Of a stretch of DNA of 64,000 bases, positions 47,501-58,779 are shown piece after piece. The position numbers were made by a program, and so were the translations under genes. Position 1 is the stretch's first letter, and each line of letters opens with the position of its first letter. Source of the DNA: Voacanga thouarsii (Eukaryota; Streptophyta; Magnoliopsida; Gentianales; Apocynaceae); assembly GCA_026120185.1 (NCBI GenBank), contig JANUWF010003376.1, forward strand, positions 682,001 through 746,000, read 5' to 3'. The notes beneath the pieces were generated by a model. That model saw only the letters and a list, made by a program, of their open reading frames with translations. It made no database searches and was not told the DNA's origin.

Positions 47501-49817
47501 CAGAAATATGTATAACTGGCTGCATCTTTGGAGGGGCTGTCTCCAAAGGTCCCACTGTACAAAGTGACACAAGGAAATGAGCCTTACTTTTTCACAACAT
47601 ATTTTTCATGGGATCCAACAAAAGCTATGGTATTTTCCAAAATAAATCTCCTTTTAAATTCTGCAGCTACATTTCTTTCTTAGTACAATTAGTCTATTCC
47701 TTGTTGAAAAGCAATTTAAAAACTGTTGATAGCCTGAAGAGAACTTGGAATTTTTTTTTATAAATGGTGTGAAACATTGTGTGGTGTACACTAAACAAAA
47801 GATTTGGCTAGACTCTGATGAGATGCCTAAGGTGTTAATAGAACTCGAGCTAACATGCTCAATTTGGGAAGTAACTTTCACAGCATTACATCGTGGTCTT
47901 GTTTTACTTGTGTCTGTTATATTGGTGAACATTTTCCTTCTCACCCATTATATGACAGTCAATTTTTTTTTATTAGCATGTTACAACTTTATTTTTCATG
48001 TAACAAGCACATGGAAACTCATTCCAAAAAAAGGTTATGCTATTTTTTTGGGATTGTTCATGCTGCAGAGGGAAATGCTTACTGAGAATTTATACAAGAT
48101 GCTTCCCATGTGTTTTGTATTTTCAAGATGTTGGAAAACCATTTCCTTGTCTTGGTCTATTGCATTGTTCTTCTGTTTCTTACTTTAGGACCATTGAGAG
48201 GCAACCTGTCATGATTTTTATTTTATAAGTTATTTATTAATGGCATTTAATGTGCTGACTTCATCATTTCCATTATCATACTTATACATCTGATGTTTAT
48301 TCCTTTTAGGATTGAATGGCCTGGTTTGTGTTATATTTGTGAACACATCATCTGTTGAGTTTTTGTAGGAAGTATATTGTTGTATGGAAATAATAGCCTT
48401 TCACACCATGGGCTGCAATCCCTTGGTGCCTTATCTATGAAATGTACACTACGTTCTCAATGAGGACCTGCATTGTCACCCCCTGGCACTTTGCTGTAGA
48501 CATTACCCTTGTCTTGAATCTTTATAAATAGTTGCTTGGGCCTATTTCTTTTACAAGCTCAGAGTTTTAGCCCTTTTTATTTCGTCATCCTTGGTTATAT
48601 GCTTGTCTATCCATTCAATGTTGGATTTCATACTTGACTTCTTGTTCCCAAGATCTTTTTCTTCACCACAGTCCCTGAATTCCTCTATCTTTTTGATTGT
48701 TTATTGGGAAGTAATATCTAGCAGGCAGCATCCGCATCTAATAGTTGTATAGAATTAGATTGGATGTAAATGAACTAGCTTATAGTTTATCTCTCTCTTG
48801 CTTTATTTTGTCATCCATCCTTATTGTTATGGGTTAGAAGTGTGTGAATTTGAAAAACAAGATGCGACTGTTTTACATAAAATTTATGTTATTTCCCTAG
48901 TTAAGGGAAATAAGTTCTAGAAAATTTCATATTTTTCTTGTACCTCTTATTTTTGTCTTTTTGTTCATTTTGATTTTCTTATAACCAGGATAGGACCAAT
49001 GGAACAAATCAAGGAGGACCAACTTAAAGAGCTTCAGCCTTAGCCACCCTAAATTCTGCATTTAATTAAACTCCTACCCCAAAAGCTTCTTCTGCAACAA
49101 GGTAAGCTAGACCAGTCAGGGATGACAAAGAGCTGCTACAGTTGCTACATTATCTTCTGTTCTTACTGCTGGAAAGAAACGATCACCTGAAGCATCTCCA
49201 TCTCGACCAAGTAGAAGTCCACCATCAGAAACTAGTAGTCCTGGTAATTAGATAAATTCCATTCCTTGACCTATTGATTGTATAATAATGGAAACTATAA
49301 GACCATATGCCACAAATATTGTACTCTTTTCCTAGAAAAAAGAACATTGAAAACTACATATATTGAATCTATTTATCTATCCATAGCATGTAGGTCATTT
49401 GGTAGGTTTGTGACTGTTATCTTGCAAAGGGTTGCTAGTGATGAGGCATTTGCTACTTGAACCTCTGAAGGAGTGAGATGGCATAGGTTTTCTTGTTAAA
49501 GCACCATCTGTTTTGTCATTGCCTAGGATGTAAGAGTTTTTAAGCATATGATATATTTTACCCCTGCTTGCAGGAGAATCCAAAAATGAAAATGCTCCTA
49601 TAAAGGTTGAAGGTTCTAAAGAAGCTTCAGAAGTCCAGGATACTGAGACAGATCAGACCAATGGAGAGGCTTCAGAACCAAAGCCAGAGCCAGAACCAGA
49701 AACAAAGCTAGAGCAGGATGAGAATGGTGATGAAAGTATCCAAACTATATTAGTTATGAACAGCTCAAGGATAAACCAGAGAACCCTGTCACTGGCATCA
49801 ATTTCAAAAGGAGAGAG
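47501..49817 (+). pseudogene. captured villin gene fragment (last gelsolin repeat, linker, start of headpiece)
   Basis: Villins bundle and sever actin filaments. Exon A (about 47501-47629) reads QKYV, stop, [16 protein letters not shown], then [20 protein letters not shown], the end of gelsolin repeat 6. Exon B (about 48989-49243) shows DRTNGTNQGGPT, then QRASALATLNSAFN with the Q codon now TAA, and AATVATLSSVLTAGKKRSPE in a shifted frame. Exon C (about 49574-49817) is the acidic linker (KPEPEPETKLEQDENGDES) and the headpiece start (SYEQLKDKPENPVTG, INFKRRE, frameshifted). The C-terminal KKGLF actin-binding end is absent. Introns are kept, so capture was from genomic DNA. Confidence 0.85.
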
Positions 49818-50055
49818 GTTGGTTGATTCATTATCCTATCACTTTTATTGATAGATGGACTGATTTACCAATTTTTCTCTTTTTCTGCATTACTATTATA
49901 TGAAGTATTCCGATACAGCAAACCACGTGATGAAATTTGACTTGTAAATAATAACATCTATAGCATTTGAAGCAAAAGACTATTCTGTAAGTTAAGAAGT
50001 TATTTTGGACAATTTTTTGAGTTGCTAAGTTGAACTAGATTTCTATTTCTTCTTG

Positions 50056-50221
50056 TAGGACATGAAATATAAAATGAAAACATGATTACCATAATTTCAA
50101 CCCCATAATTGCAAAGATGTACAAGGGTGCTGGTGGTGACATGGATGGTGCCATGGATAATGATGGTTTTGCTCCTATCGGTGGCAGCGGTGCTGCTCCT
50201 TTGATTGAGGACTTTGACTAA
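50056..50221 (+). pseudogene. captured HSP70 C-terminal exon fragment
   Basis: After an acceptor-like cttgtag (50051-50057) the sequence gives [20 protein letters not shown] and then [13 protein letters not shown], stop at 50219-50221. Plant cytosolic HSP70s end in [13 protein letters not shown] ... GPKIEEVD. The final EEVD, which binds TPR co-chaperones, is EDFD here. Only the lid tail is present; there is no ATPase or substrate-binding domain. Confidence 0.87.
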
Positions 50222-50585
50222 GCTTTTGTTGTTTGCTTCTTTTGTGTTTCTTGTCTTACTCTTAGCAAGAACAATTGTGGATTTAATTTGTCAAAGTGAA
50301 TTTATTTTGTCTTTAGATTATTAGGCTTTGGAACTAGTACTTTATGTAGAGCCTTGTTCTTCCTTTACAACAAATTTTTAACACAAATACCGGGGGAAAA
50401 GATGCTTCTTTTACAACAAATTTTTACTCTACTTTCTATTATGTTGTGTTCTATTCTGTTTCAAGGATTCTGCATAGGATTTCTACACAGGATTAAATTT
50501 GTAAATCTATTTGGCTGCCCTGCTAATGAGATTGTAGAATGCCTACTATAATCATATGTCACAATAGTAATCATATGTTGTAAAT

Positions 50586-51010
50586 TTTGAGAAATATTGA
50601 AAAAAAAAAAAAGTGATGCTAAATTTTGGGACACTACGGAAAAATTAGTGTTGTGAAAAAGGGACGCAATCATACTTATAGGTCGTAATTTGGGGATATT
50701 TTTTTGGGATGTTATGGATTATTTCATCACTAAAAAAGGGGACAGAGTCATAATTACGTGTCGTCATTTTAAGGACATTTATATAAAAAAGTGTCACCAA
50801 ATTTGGGACACTACACAATCATAGTGTAGTAAAAAAGGGGACTCAAGCGTAATCTTTGGTTGCTAATTTGGAGACGCTTATACAAAACGTGTCATCGGGA
50901 AAAAAAAATCTATATAATAAATATTAGTAAATTAGATGACACTAACAAATATAAGTGTCGTAAAATTAGACCCACTTATATAATAAGTGTCGGAAATTAT
51001 GCAACATAAA
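50586..51010. repeat. CACTA-like subterminal block of a different style
   Basis: Repeated aagtgtcg(t/g)aaatt and gggacactac motifs in both orientations. This is typical of another plant CACTA subfamily and unlike the gttgcaa motifs that follow to 51428. Probably the right-hand remnant of an inner or older element. Confidence 0.65.
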
Positions 51011-51431
51011 ATTTTAGAACGCATAGAAGTAGGGATACATTTAAAAGTGATGGGAATTAATTAAATATTTATTTAAAAATAAAAATTCATTATAATATTA
51101 AATATTTGCAACAAGCAATAATTGTATTTACGACAAATAAAATCCGTTAAAAAAAAAGCCTATTTGCAACGGCCATGCAATGGAAAAAGAACCGTTGCAT
51201 TTAGTTTGGATAGATTTGAGGTTTCTTGCAACGAAAAAAAAAAAGTTGTAAAAAGAGGTATTTTTCGTGGAAAATAGATTATTGCGACGGTGTTTATGGT
51301 TGCAAAAGCAATTGCAACCCCCTTCAATAGCAACGACTATTTTTCCGTTGCAATTGATCATTTACGATCAAATCCATCATTTTTCTCACGAAATTCAATG
51401 ATTGCGGAAATTTATTTTTCTTGTAGTGATA

Positions 51432-51610
51432 TTATCGTTTCTAAGCTGTCTTCTTTTGATGAAGAACTTTCTGAATTAGGCTCTTTGGTTTCTTAGTTTA
51501 TGACAGTTTTCATCATGTATTGTTTTCAACGTCTGTTTGTTTCTTTGTGGGGTTGGGAATTATCCGGCTCAATTGCTTGCCCAAAACGAAGGCTACAATG
51601 ACCAAACCAA
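51432..51610 (+). pseudogene. RNase H-like (RVT_3) fragment, right part
   Basis: Continues the left part after CACTA-2: VSKLSSFDEELSELGSLVS then TAG (51493-51495). A shifted frame gives GNYPAQLLAQNEG (about 51555-51595), matching the GN.aAh.LA.. motif at the end of RVT_3 domains. The domain is thus nearly complete but frameshifted. Confidence 0.65.
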
Positions 51611-53528
51611 ATAGAAGCATGCGGGAACAAGTGATCTATACCAAAAATTTTAAAAGTTCAGTAAACTTTTGAGCGACTCCACTAATTGAGTGTCAAAAAA
51701 TATATATTGATTTAATTAAATTGCTTTTTGAATACCAAAAAATATATAGTATTTTAATTATAAATAAAAAAAGTAAAAAAAAAATTGCTTTATCTTTATA
51801 ATTGCATCCTTACCTCGCATAGCATGGGCGACTTCTGTTTTTAATTTACTTCTCTCTCACCTCTTCATTGTCCTTTTCTTTTCCCAATTCCTACCTTTTG
51901 CAGAGGCCTTCATTCTAACATGTGGGTCTGCATGTAATATATTTGAAGTGAACTTTGGATTTTGGATCTTTCACGTTTAACTAAGCTAATGATCGTGCAA
52001 CGGATATAAAATAAAATACATTAAATAAATAATTTTTAATTATAATTTTATTATTTTTTAAAAGTTTATTAAATAATTTTTATTTATAATTTTATAAATT
52101 TTTAAAAATTTATTAAATAATTTTTATCTAAATTAATAATATTTTATATATTTTTTAAAAAATATTTATTTAAATTTAATGCGACGCATGTTAACAATTA
52201 ATAAACTTTTTGTTTTAAAGAAACGGCTGAAAATGGAATCTCACAAATAGAATGTTATCCTTCGTGTTTCTCCATGCATTGACTGCTGGGCGTGGTTCAA
52301 ACTATTCTTGGAGTTTTGAGTTGATTAATAATGGGTAAATGTTATGTTCTCGTTGTCTTAAATTATTTAGCTTATTTTTAATTTAATTTTTATTTTAAAT
52401 TATTTATTTTGTTAAAAAATTAAGATTTAATATATCAAAAATTTGTCTCTATTTAATAAAACTTTATTTTCTAAACATATTAAATAATTTCTTTCCTAAT
52501 AAATTGATCTCATTTAAATAATAGGAGAAATAAGTAATTTAGAGTATATCAAAACTTTGAAATTTGAGCATTTCTTAATAAATAGAGAGAATAAATTAAA
52601 TTTTAAAGATAAAAATAAAAATAAAATTTTAATTAAATAAAAAATCTATTCATTTTAATACCCACATAATCGATTAATAAAATAGATAATTTAGGACGGA
52701 ATGAGTATAAACTCTAGACATAGCTTAATGGTAAAAAAAGTCTACATATAAAAGGCATTTATTAAAGCGGCCGGTTTGCACCAATGCTCTACACATGTTG
52801 TCCAACCGGATAGAATTTCCTTTCACATAATATATTAGTACTTTTACATCCTAAAAAGATTTAAAAATTAAGAAATTATTAAAATTTATATAATTATAAT
52901 AGAAAATAACTATTATACCCATAAATAAAAATAAATATTTATTAATTATTTTTTTATATATTCATTAATGATTTATTAGAAATGTACATATTTTTTATTG
53001 ATGAATGAGTAAATTAAGAATATAAATTTTTTACATGATTTTTAAAATGAATGGAATATTATTTTTTCAGAGCAATAATATATATTTTTTTGTGTTTGTG
53101 CACATCCGTACGTATGTATATACCCATAAAATACGTATGTATAATTTAAATTGTATAAGAGTTATAATTTAAGATTATATTAGATGTATATTTAGGGTAA
53201 CATATTTTAAATTGCACAAGAACATCCCCTTAGTCCATGCTGAAATTTTGAGCTCTCCGACGAGTATGGTCAGTCGTGAAGTCATGAGCCTGGGGTCATG
53301 GCGTCAATGAATACTATAAATAATTTTTTTACAAGTTTTGGTTTAAAAGATTTGTTTATAGTTTAGGAAGAGAATCAAAATATCTAATATTATTTTTTCT
53401 GTATAAATTTTATACTAAAAAAAAAAAGTCTAACTACATCGAGATTATTAAATATGAACGAGTTAGCATCTAGGGCTAGGGTTGATAAGTTTATTTTGTA
53501 GTAGAGAGAATGTTTTAACTTCGATCTT

Positions 53529-53573
<45 letters not shown>

Positions 53574-53776
53574 GGAATTGCAGAAGCCTCCTATTATAAC
53601 ATATAACATTCTTCTACATTGACATTTGGCACATTGAATTTAAAATTTTTTTAGAATTTTTTTTCCCCTGTGAAGAAATTTTAAGAGTTTTTTTTTTTTA
53701 ATATTAGAGTTATCTGAATTTATTAAAGTCAGATAAGATAGAACTTATCTTATCTAAATTCAATGAATTCAGATTT
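51611..53776. other. AT-rich interval without recognisable gene
   Basis: Very AT-rich with many TTTAAATAATTTTTA-type runs and a TA microsatellite (53528-53569). I see no coding feature or terminal repeat here. Confidence 0.6.
53528..53569. repeat. TA microsatellite
   Basis: Uninterrupted (TA)n run of about 40 bp in AT-rich DNA. Confidence 0.95.
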
Positions 53777-53974
53777 CTAAGGGTTGCTTCTCTTATTTAA
53801 GAAGACATCTTCTACCTGAATAGATGAATGTCGCGAAATCTCTGGACTTCTCAGCACATTGTCAGAGTGTTGGAACAAAATATGGTAAGGTTCATGTTTC
53901 TTCCTCAAGGTGTTGGAACAAAATACTTGATCGACTGTAAAACTCATATAGATATTGAACTGCAACCTTTGAGC

Positions 53975-54028
53975 AGATATGCTTTTGGAGCTTTCAAGAA
54001 GAGATATGCTTTTGGAGCTTTCAAGAAG
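53975..54028. repeat. perfect 27-bp tandem duplication
   Basis: Two identical 27-bp units (agatatgcttttggagcttt plus caagaag) back to back. They sit in a short open frame (53828-54043) of unknown meaning. Confidence 0.95.
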
Positions 54029-54086
54029 AGAAAAAACTGCTGATGTAAAGCCCGATAAAAATCTTGATATATTCATGAAGGTAAAA

Positions 54087-54413
54087 CTATTTGTCTGTAG
54101 TTTCTTCTTTTGAGTCGACATTCAAGTTGTTTGATCCGCTGGCCTCAAATCTGTCAAGAAAACCTTTAAATCCGTCAGGTCCTGCCACCCCACCTTCAGT
54201 GTAGTCGTCATATATTGACTCAAATGTAATGGAATTGGAACTTCCTTGGACAGACCTGACACTGGATGATGTGGTAGCTACAGTAATTTTGATTCCTTTG
54301 GAGGCAAGTCTTTTAGCAAATTGAACCATTGGATTCATGTGCCCCTGCCCATGATATGGAAGCACAAGTGCATGAGCTCTGTAAGCACTTTCTTCCTCCA
54401 TAGCAATCTGCAA
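54087..54413 (-). pseudogene. UDP-glycosyltransferase (UGT74-like) 5' fragment
   Basis: Family 1 UGTs transfer sugar from UDP-sugars to small molecules. The minus-strand frame reads HALVLPYHGQGHMNPMVQFA, then KRLASKGIKITVATT and SITFESIYDDYTEGG. This is the N-terminal acceptor-binding fold with the family's catalytic-His position in the GQGH motif. It matches UGT74 in style (YDDG.EGG, FLDRFEASGS). The frame stops at 54087-54089 after about 108 residues, against ~460 in full enzymes. The C-terminal PSPG box is absent from the following ~2 kb. The start is at 54413 or the ATG 12 bases inside. Confidence 0.85.
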
Positions 54414-56006
54414 GGTACAAAATCCGTATCTTGATGTGGTGGAAGATTATCATTGAAGATCGACAAAACAACTGGTAGCACAAGTAATAAAGATAAGTAT
54501 TATTTTGTTTTGGCATCTGGATAATGTCATCCATGCAGCCTTAAGACGAATAATGGAACTTGAAAGGTTGCTTTCTTCTTAGTCAAGAACCAAAAAAACG
54601 AAAAAGAAGGCCGGTTTCCTCTAGATGGTGCAATACACACATAAAGGCATCGTGAATCTCAACACATTATAGTTAAAAGTGAAACTAGTAAACTTAGTAA
54701 ATATGAAAAATGCACTATATACTCTAGATGATGCACTATATAAAGCAAAAATGTTATTTCTTTGTACATTTTCGGTTTTTGATTGACGCCCAATTCATAT
54801 TTTTTTGGAAATAGGAACCAAAAAAGAAGCCAATGGATCCTATGGACAAGGAAATCACTAAAGCAACTCAATCATCCACGAAAATGTGAATTTGAAGGGT
54901 TTACTTTTTTTTAAAGGAAATGTCAAGAGTTTTTTTTAATTTTAAATATCACTATTATCTATATTTTTATTTTAAGTATCAAGATTCTCTAAATTCAATT
55001 AATTCAGATAAATTAAATAAATATATTTTTTATTTTTCAAGAAAATATTAAGAGTATTTAGATTCATTGAATCTTAACCTTTATCTGAATAATTAATTCA
55101 TATTATTTTTTAAAAAATAATATAAAAGTTATCTTAAATCACAAAAATCAAATGAATTTAAATAATTTTTTATACAGAAATTATCCCGTGCAACGCACGA
55201 GTATCAACCTAGTTCATATAATTATGAGAACAATGTATAATACAAAATAATGAATGGAGAAATAATGAATGTTCTTATTATTGTTCATATAATGAATGTT
55301 CTTATTCTTATACATTCATTATAAAACATTCATTATTATACATTCATATAACTACATTCATTATTATAGAACAATGTATATAATTATATAATTATACACA
55401 TTGTTCTTCAAATTCTATAAAGGTAAAATTTGATAGAATAATGTATATAACTATATTTATTTAGACTTTAAAATTTGGTTCTGCACATTGAGTTTATGCT
55501 ATTTTCTTTCAACTTGATGCTACAATTATCCTATTATTTTTGGGTAAACAATTTGCCGCTGCTAAGAAATGTTTAAAATGAAGCTGCAATTACCCACGTT
55601 CATAGCTGCAATTGGAATTGGTGTTAATTTTTGGTAAACAATAAATGTTTAAACATTTATCCAAGAATATGCGTTCAAAACTTAGGAACTTAATAGATCA
55701 TTGTTTAGTATGTTCTTGACTAAAGCCTGAATATGTTATTCCATCCCACAATCTCCAAGTTTCACCAAACTAGTGAATATGTTTTTTATACTTCCATGAT
55801 GTCGCCTATTGATTTAGTTATTCATAAGCATATGCATTTTGTTAGATACATGAATAAAGGACAGGAAGATAAATACTCCATGGTCCTTTTAATCTCCTAA
55901 CTAGTTTGTTTAAGCCTGGAAAGTTTTCGTATGCTATTTTGACTGCTAATAATGCGCATAGATACAATCGTAGTTTAATTGTGTGAACCTAATTTAAATA
56001 GGTACA
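54414..56006. other. AT-rich interval left of the PMD/MULE pair
   Basis: No gene seen. Contains attcattatt repeats (about 55250-55370) and the motif cgtgcaacgcacgagtatca (55191). The left terminal repeat of the Mutator-like element may lie here, but I cannot recognise it. Confidence 0.4.
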
Positions 56007-56792
56007 ATGGATCACATGCACATAGATATCTATTCGGGGCCGCTTGTCGACACTTTATTATCTCTTCAGTCGAGTCATCATTCGTTTTTGGTATGGTTTG
56101 GAGATTAGCATGCTTGTAAGATTTCATTGGTGTATAGATGATACGATTCTGCATTTTGGAAGCATAGGCCCCTTTCCGGTAGAATGGCGGAGTTAGTGGA
56201 TAGGGCTGGTTTTGATGGAGTTAGGTGAGCTGGACGTATCCATGTTGATCATGCTCACGTTACCATACTGGTAGAGCGATGGCGTCAGAAGACTCATACA
56301 TTTTATTTCCCTTTAGGAGAGGTTACCGTGACATTAAAGGATGTAGCGATATTATGGGGTCTTGGGGTAGATGGGGATCCAGTGATAGGGCCTCCTTATC
56401 ATTATAGTAAACTTGACTAGATTAACCTTTGCGATAGACTGCTTGGTATTAGGCCATCGGCTGAGGACATATGGGGAAATAGGATTAGGAAAGGTCCTAT
56501 TGAGGAGGCCTTGGAGTTTCCTTTGACTGATGATACGACTGATGACATCGTCATGCTGCATACTCGTTGTCTTTTCTTCCTATTAATTGGGGGGGCTACT
56601 TTTTTCTGACAAGTTAGGGAACCTGCTTCACTTGAGATGCTTACCTCTCATCGAGGATTTGGAGGCATATGGCACGCTTAGCTGGGGTAGTGTTATTCTA
56701 GCATTCCTATATAGATGTCTGTGTCACGCTTCTATTAGGTCGGTGCAAGAGATTTGTGGCCCGATGGTCTTACTCCAGGTACGAATTCGAAT

Positions 56793-56833
<41 letters not shown>

Positions 56834-58179
56834 CTTATAAACATGTGTGCTACGAGTCTAACACATTTGTGACTACATTGTAGCTGTGGGCATGGGAGCA
56901 TGTTCGGGTTATACGGCCAGAGCAGAGTATACCTTGCGATGATCTCCCACTGCTTGCATCTTATGGTGCTTGATGGGATGTACCAGTACAGCTTTTTCGG
57001 ATGTTTACACATGTTCTCGTGACATATTGCTTCCAACTCGATGCCCTCTCAGATGAAGATGTGAGTATATACACATACTTTTTGGCTATATCGATGCTTT
57101 ATATACAACTCTTCATTTGTTCAACACTAACATTCATTATTTATATGACAGTTTGTCTGGCAGCCTTATCAGACTGATTTGGTTAGTCTCCTCCTCCCTA
57201 GTTATTTGGAGGGATTTGATATTTGGAGGTCACGCACGACGCTGATTAATTAGGAGGTGGTCGAGCTATACTTTTTAGACCTGGTGATGTGATAATTTGG
57301 GATGCTTTAGTCTATACCGATAGATTGCAATACGAGGATTGACCTGCATGAGGTTGATGGGCGAAGCAATCCCTCTAGAGATTACAATATATATCATGGG
57401 CCGTATTTTTAGATGTGGGCAAATTGAGTAGAACTTATCCAGACTAGTATGATGGGCGTTTAGGTCGCAGTGGATTATATGCAATGGTATAGGGACTGTA
57501 CCCGTCTTCGAATCGGGAACCCCATTACTCGTGCTTCTCTACCGTTGGAATATCATCCTATCGGGTCTAGTACAGTTGTCATAGTATGAGAACTTGCAGC
57601 ATGTCATCAAGAATACGATAGGTATGTTAGTCCAATACTGGTCTACTCAAGCGAGCGAACCATCGCAATGATTCATCCTATGTCGAGGTCTTGAGACCCT
57701 ATTGATGGATGTACGCACCTAGGAGTGAGGCGTGGGGGCAGGAGACTCCGAGTTCAAGCACATTCTCCACCTGGCCATCCTGCTGAGGTTGATGATGTGA
57801 CAGTTCCGGAGGTGCACCAGGAGTCTGAGATTCAGAATGAGACGGGAGGTGGCACGCAGATCGAGATTAGTACAGATGATTTCTTCAATAATGATTTCGT
57901 GGTTATTCCGGTTGTATCTCCACGGATGCCAGAGGATCTGTATAGTACTATTGAGCAGGCTACTGCGAGCGTGCATACTACTATTGATGACCTCCCCATT
58001 CAACCATTTAGTGGGATAGTATGTCGTAGGCGACCAAGACCGATTGCAAACCCACCCCCAATAAAATCCAGATCCCAGCCCTACTCTCCAAGAAGACCCG
58101 CAACCTGTCGCTCTAGTCCTAGGTGATAATGCTAACGCCACTGGGAGACCGAGGAGAAAGATTAAGCCTCGCCGACCAT
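56007..58179 (+). pseudogene. plant mobile domain (PMD, MAIN/MAIL-like) pseudogene
   Basis: PMD proteins occur in MULE and Gypsy elements and in domesticated plant genes such as MAIN and MAIL1, which act in silencing. From the ATG at 56007 (MDHMHIDIYSGPLVD) the frames show ILVERWRQKTHTFYFPLGE, then VTLKDVAILWGLGVDGDPV. After an intron (about 56779-56882, containing a TA microsatellite) come LWAWEHVRVIRPE and FVWQPYQTDLVSLLPSYL. The second intron is about 57061-57151. A low-complexity tail follows (57725-58126) with ESEIQNETGGG and proline/arginine-rich sequence. Stops (such as 56098-56100, 56419) and frameshifts break it. Introns retain GT/AG borders. Confidence 0.82.
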
Positions 58180-58779
58180 GTGTACTCTTGCCCCATTAGA
58201 TACCATATAATTGAGATTTAGCAATGAACAACAAGAAGACTAGGGTAGAATGTTGGAGGTTTGTACATGTTTTTCCTCATTTCTAATTGTTATGCAAACA
58301 TGTTTTGCAATGAAAGAGATTTGTTTTCATATTGTGTGTTAGTAGAATATAGGTTTCAATGATGTGTATGTGATTGTAATTGTTAACTGAATATGTTTTG
58401 AAGTGAAGGAGTACAGGTTGTAAGTATGGATTAACGCGACGTGACCTGAACGTGTTTCCATCTTCTCACCGCTCTGGATCTGGATCTATTTCATGCCAAT
58501 ACACACTTCTATTTGCTGGGAAATGTCTCAACATGATGGGCTCTCTGTAGTTCCAAAAATGAATGTAGCGGGAGATTAGTCTTCTTACAAATTTAAGTAT
58601 TGGGGTAACTTCATCTCAAAACTATACTTCTATTTGCTTTCCATTTTTCATCTGGTGAGCTTATTTACACTTGTTATCATTTTTTGTTTTACCCTAAATT
58701 GAAATGCACCTACTATTTTGTGTATCTCAGATTATGCCAACATTGTTATTTTGGCTGAATTGGACCCATCTATTGTGTT

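Larger units (their letters stand above)
42832..51428 (+). mobile_element. CACTA-2: Pack-CACTA-like composite carrying host gene fragments, TSD ATA
   Basis: Left end CACTACAAGAAAAAAGGAG at 42832. Right end reads CACTACAAGAAAAATAAA on the minus strand and ends at 51428. TSD ATA at 42829-42831 and 51429-51431. Both ends carry gttgcaa-type subterminal motifs (42850-43060 and 51110-51410). No transposase coding is visible. The interior holds plus-strand fragments of PPR, KDM5/JMJ17-type, villin and HSP70 genes. A second CACTA-like left end (43277) and a differently styled subterminal block (50586-51010) suggest it is itself nested or chimeric. Confidence 0.85.

Noticed and set aside
47745..48188. 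Hydrophobic 147-residue frame between villin exons
   Set aside because: It falls in a villin intron between exons A and B, has no family match and a T-rich composition.
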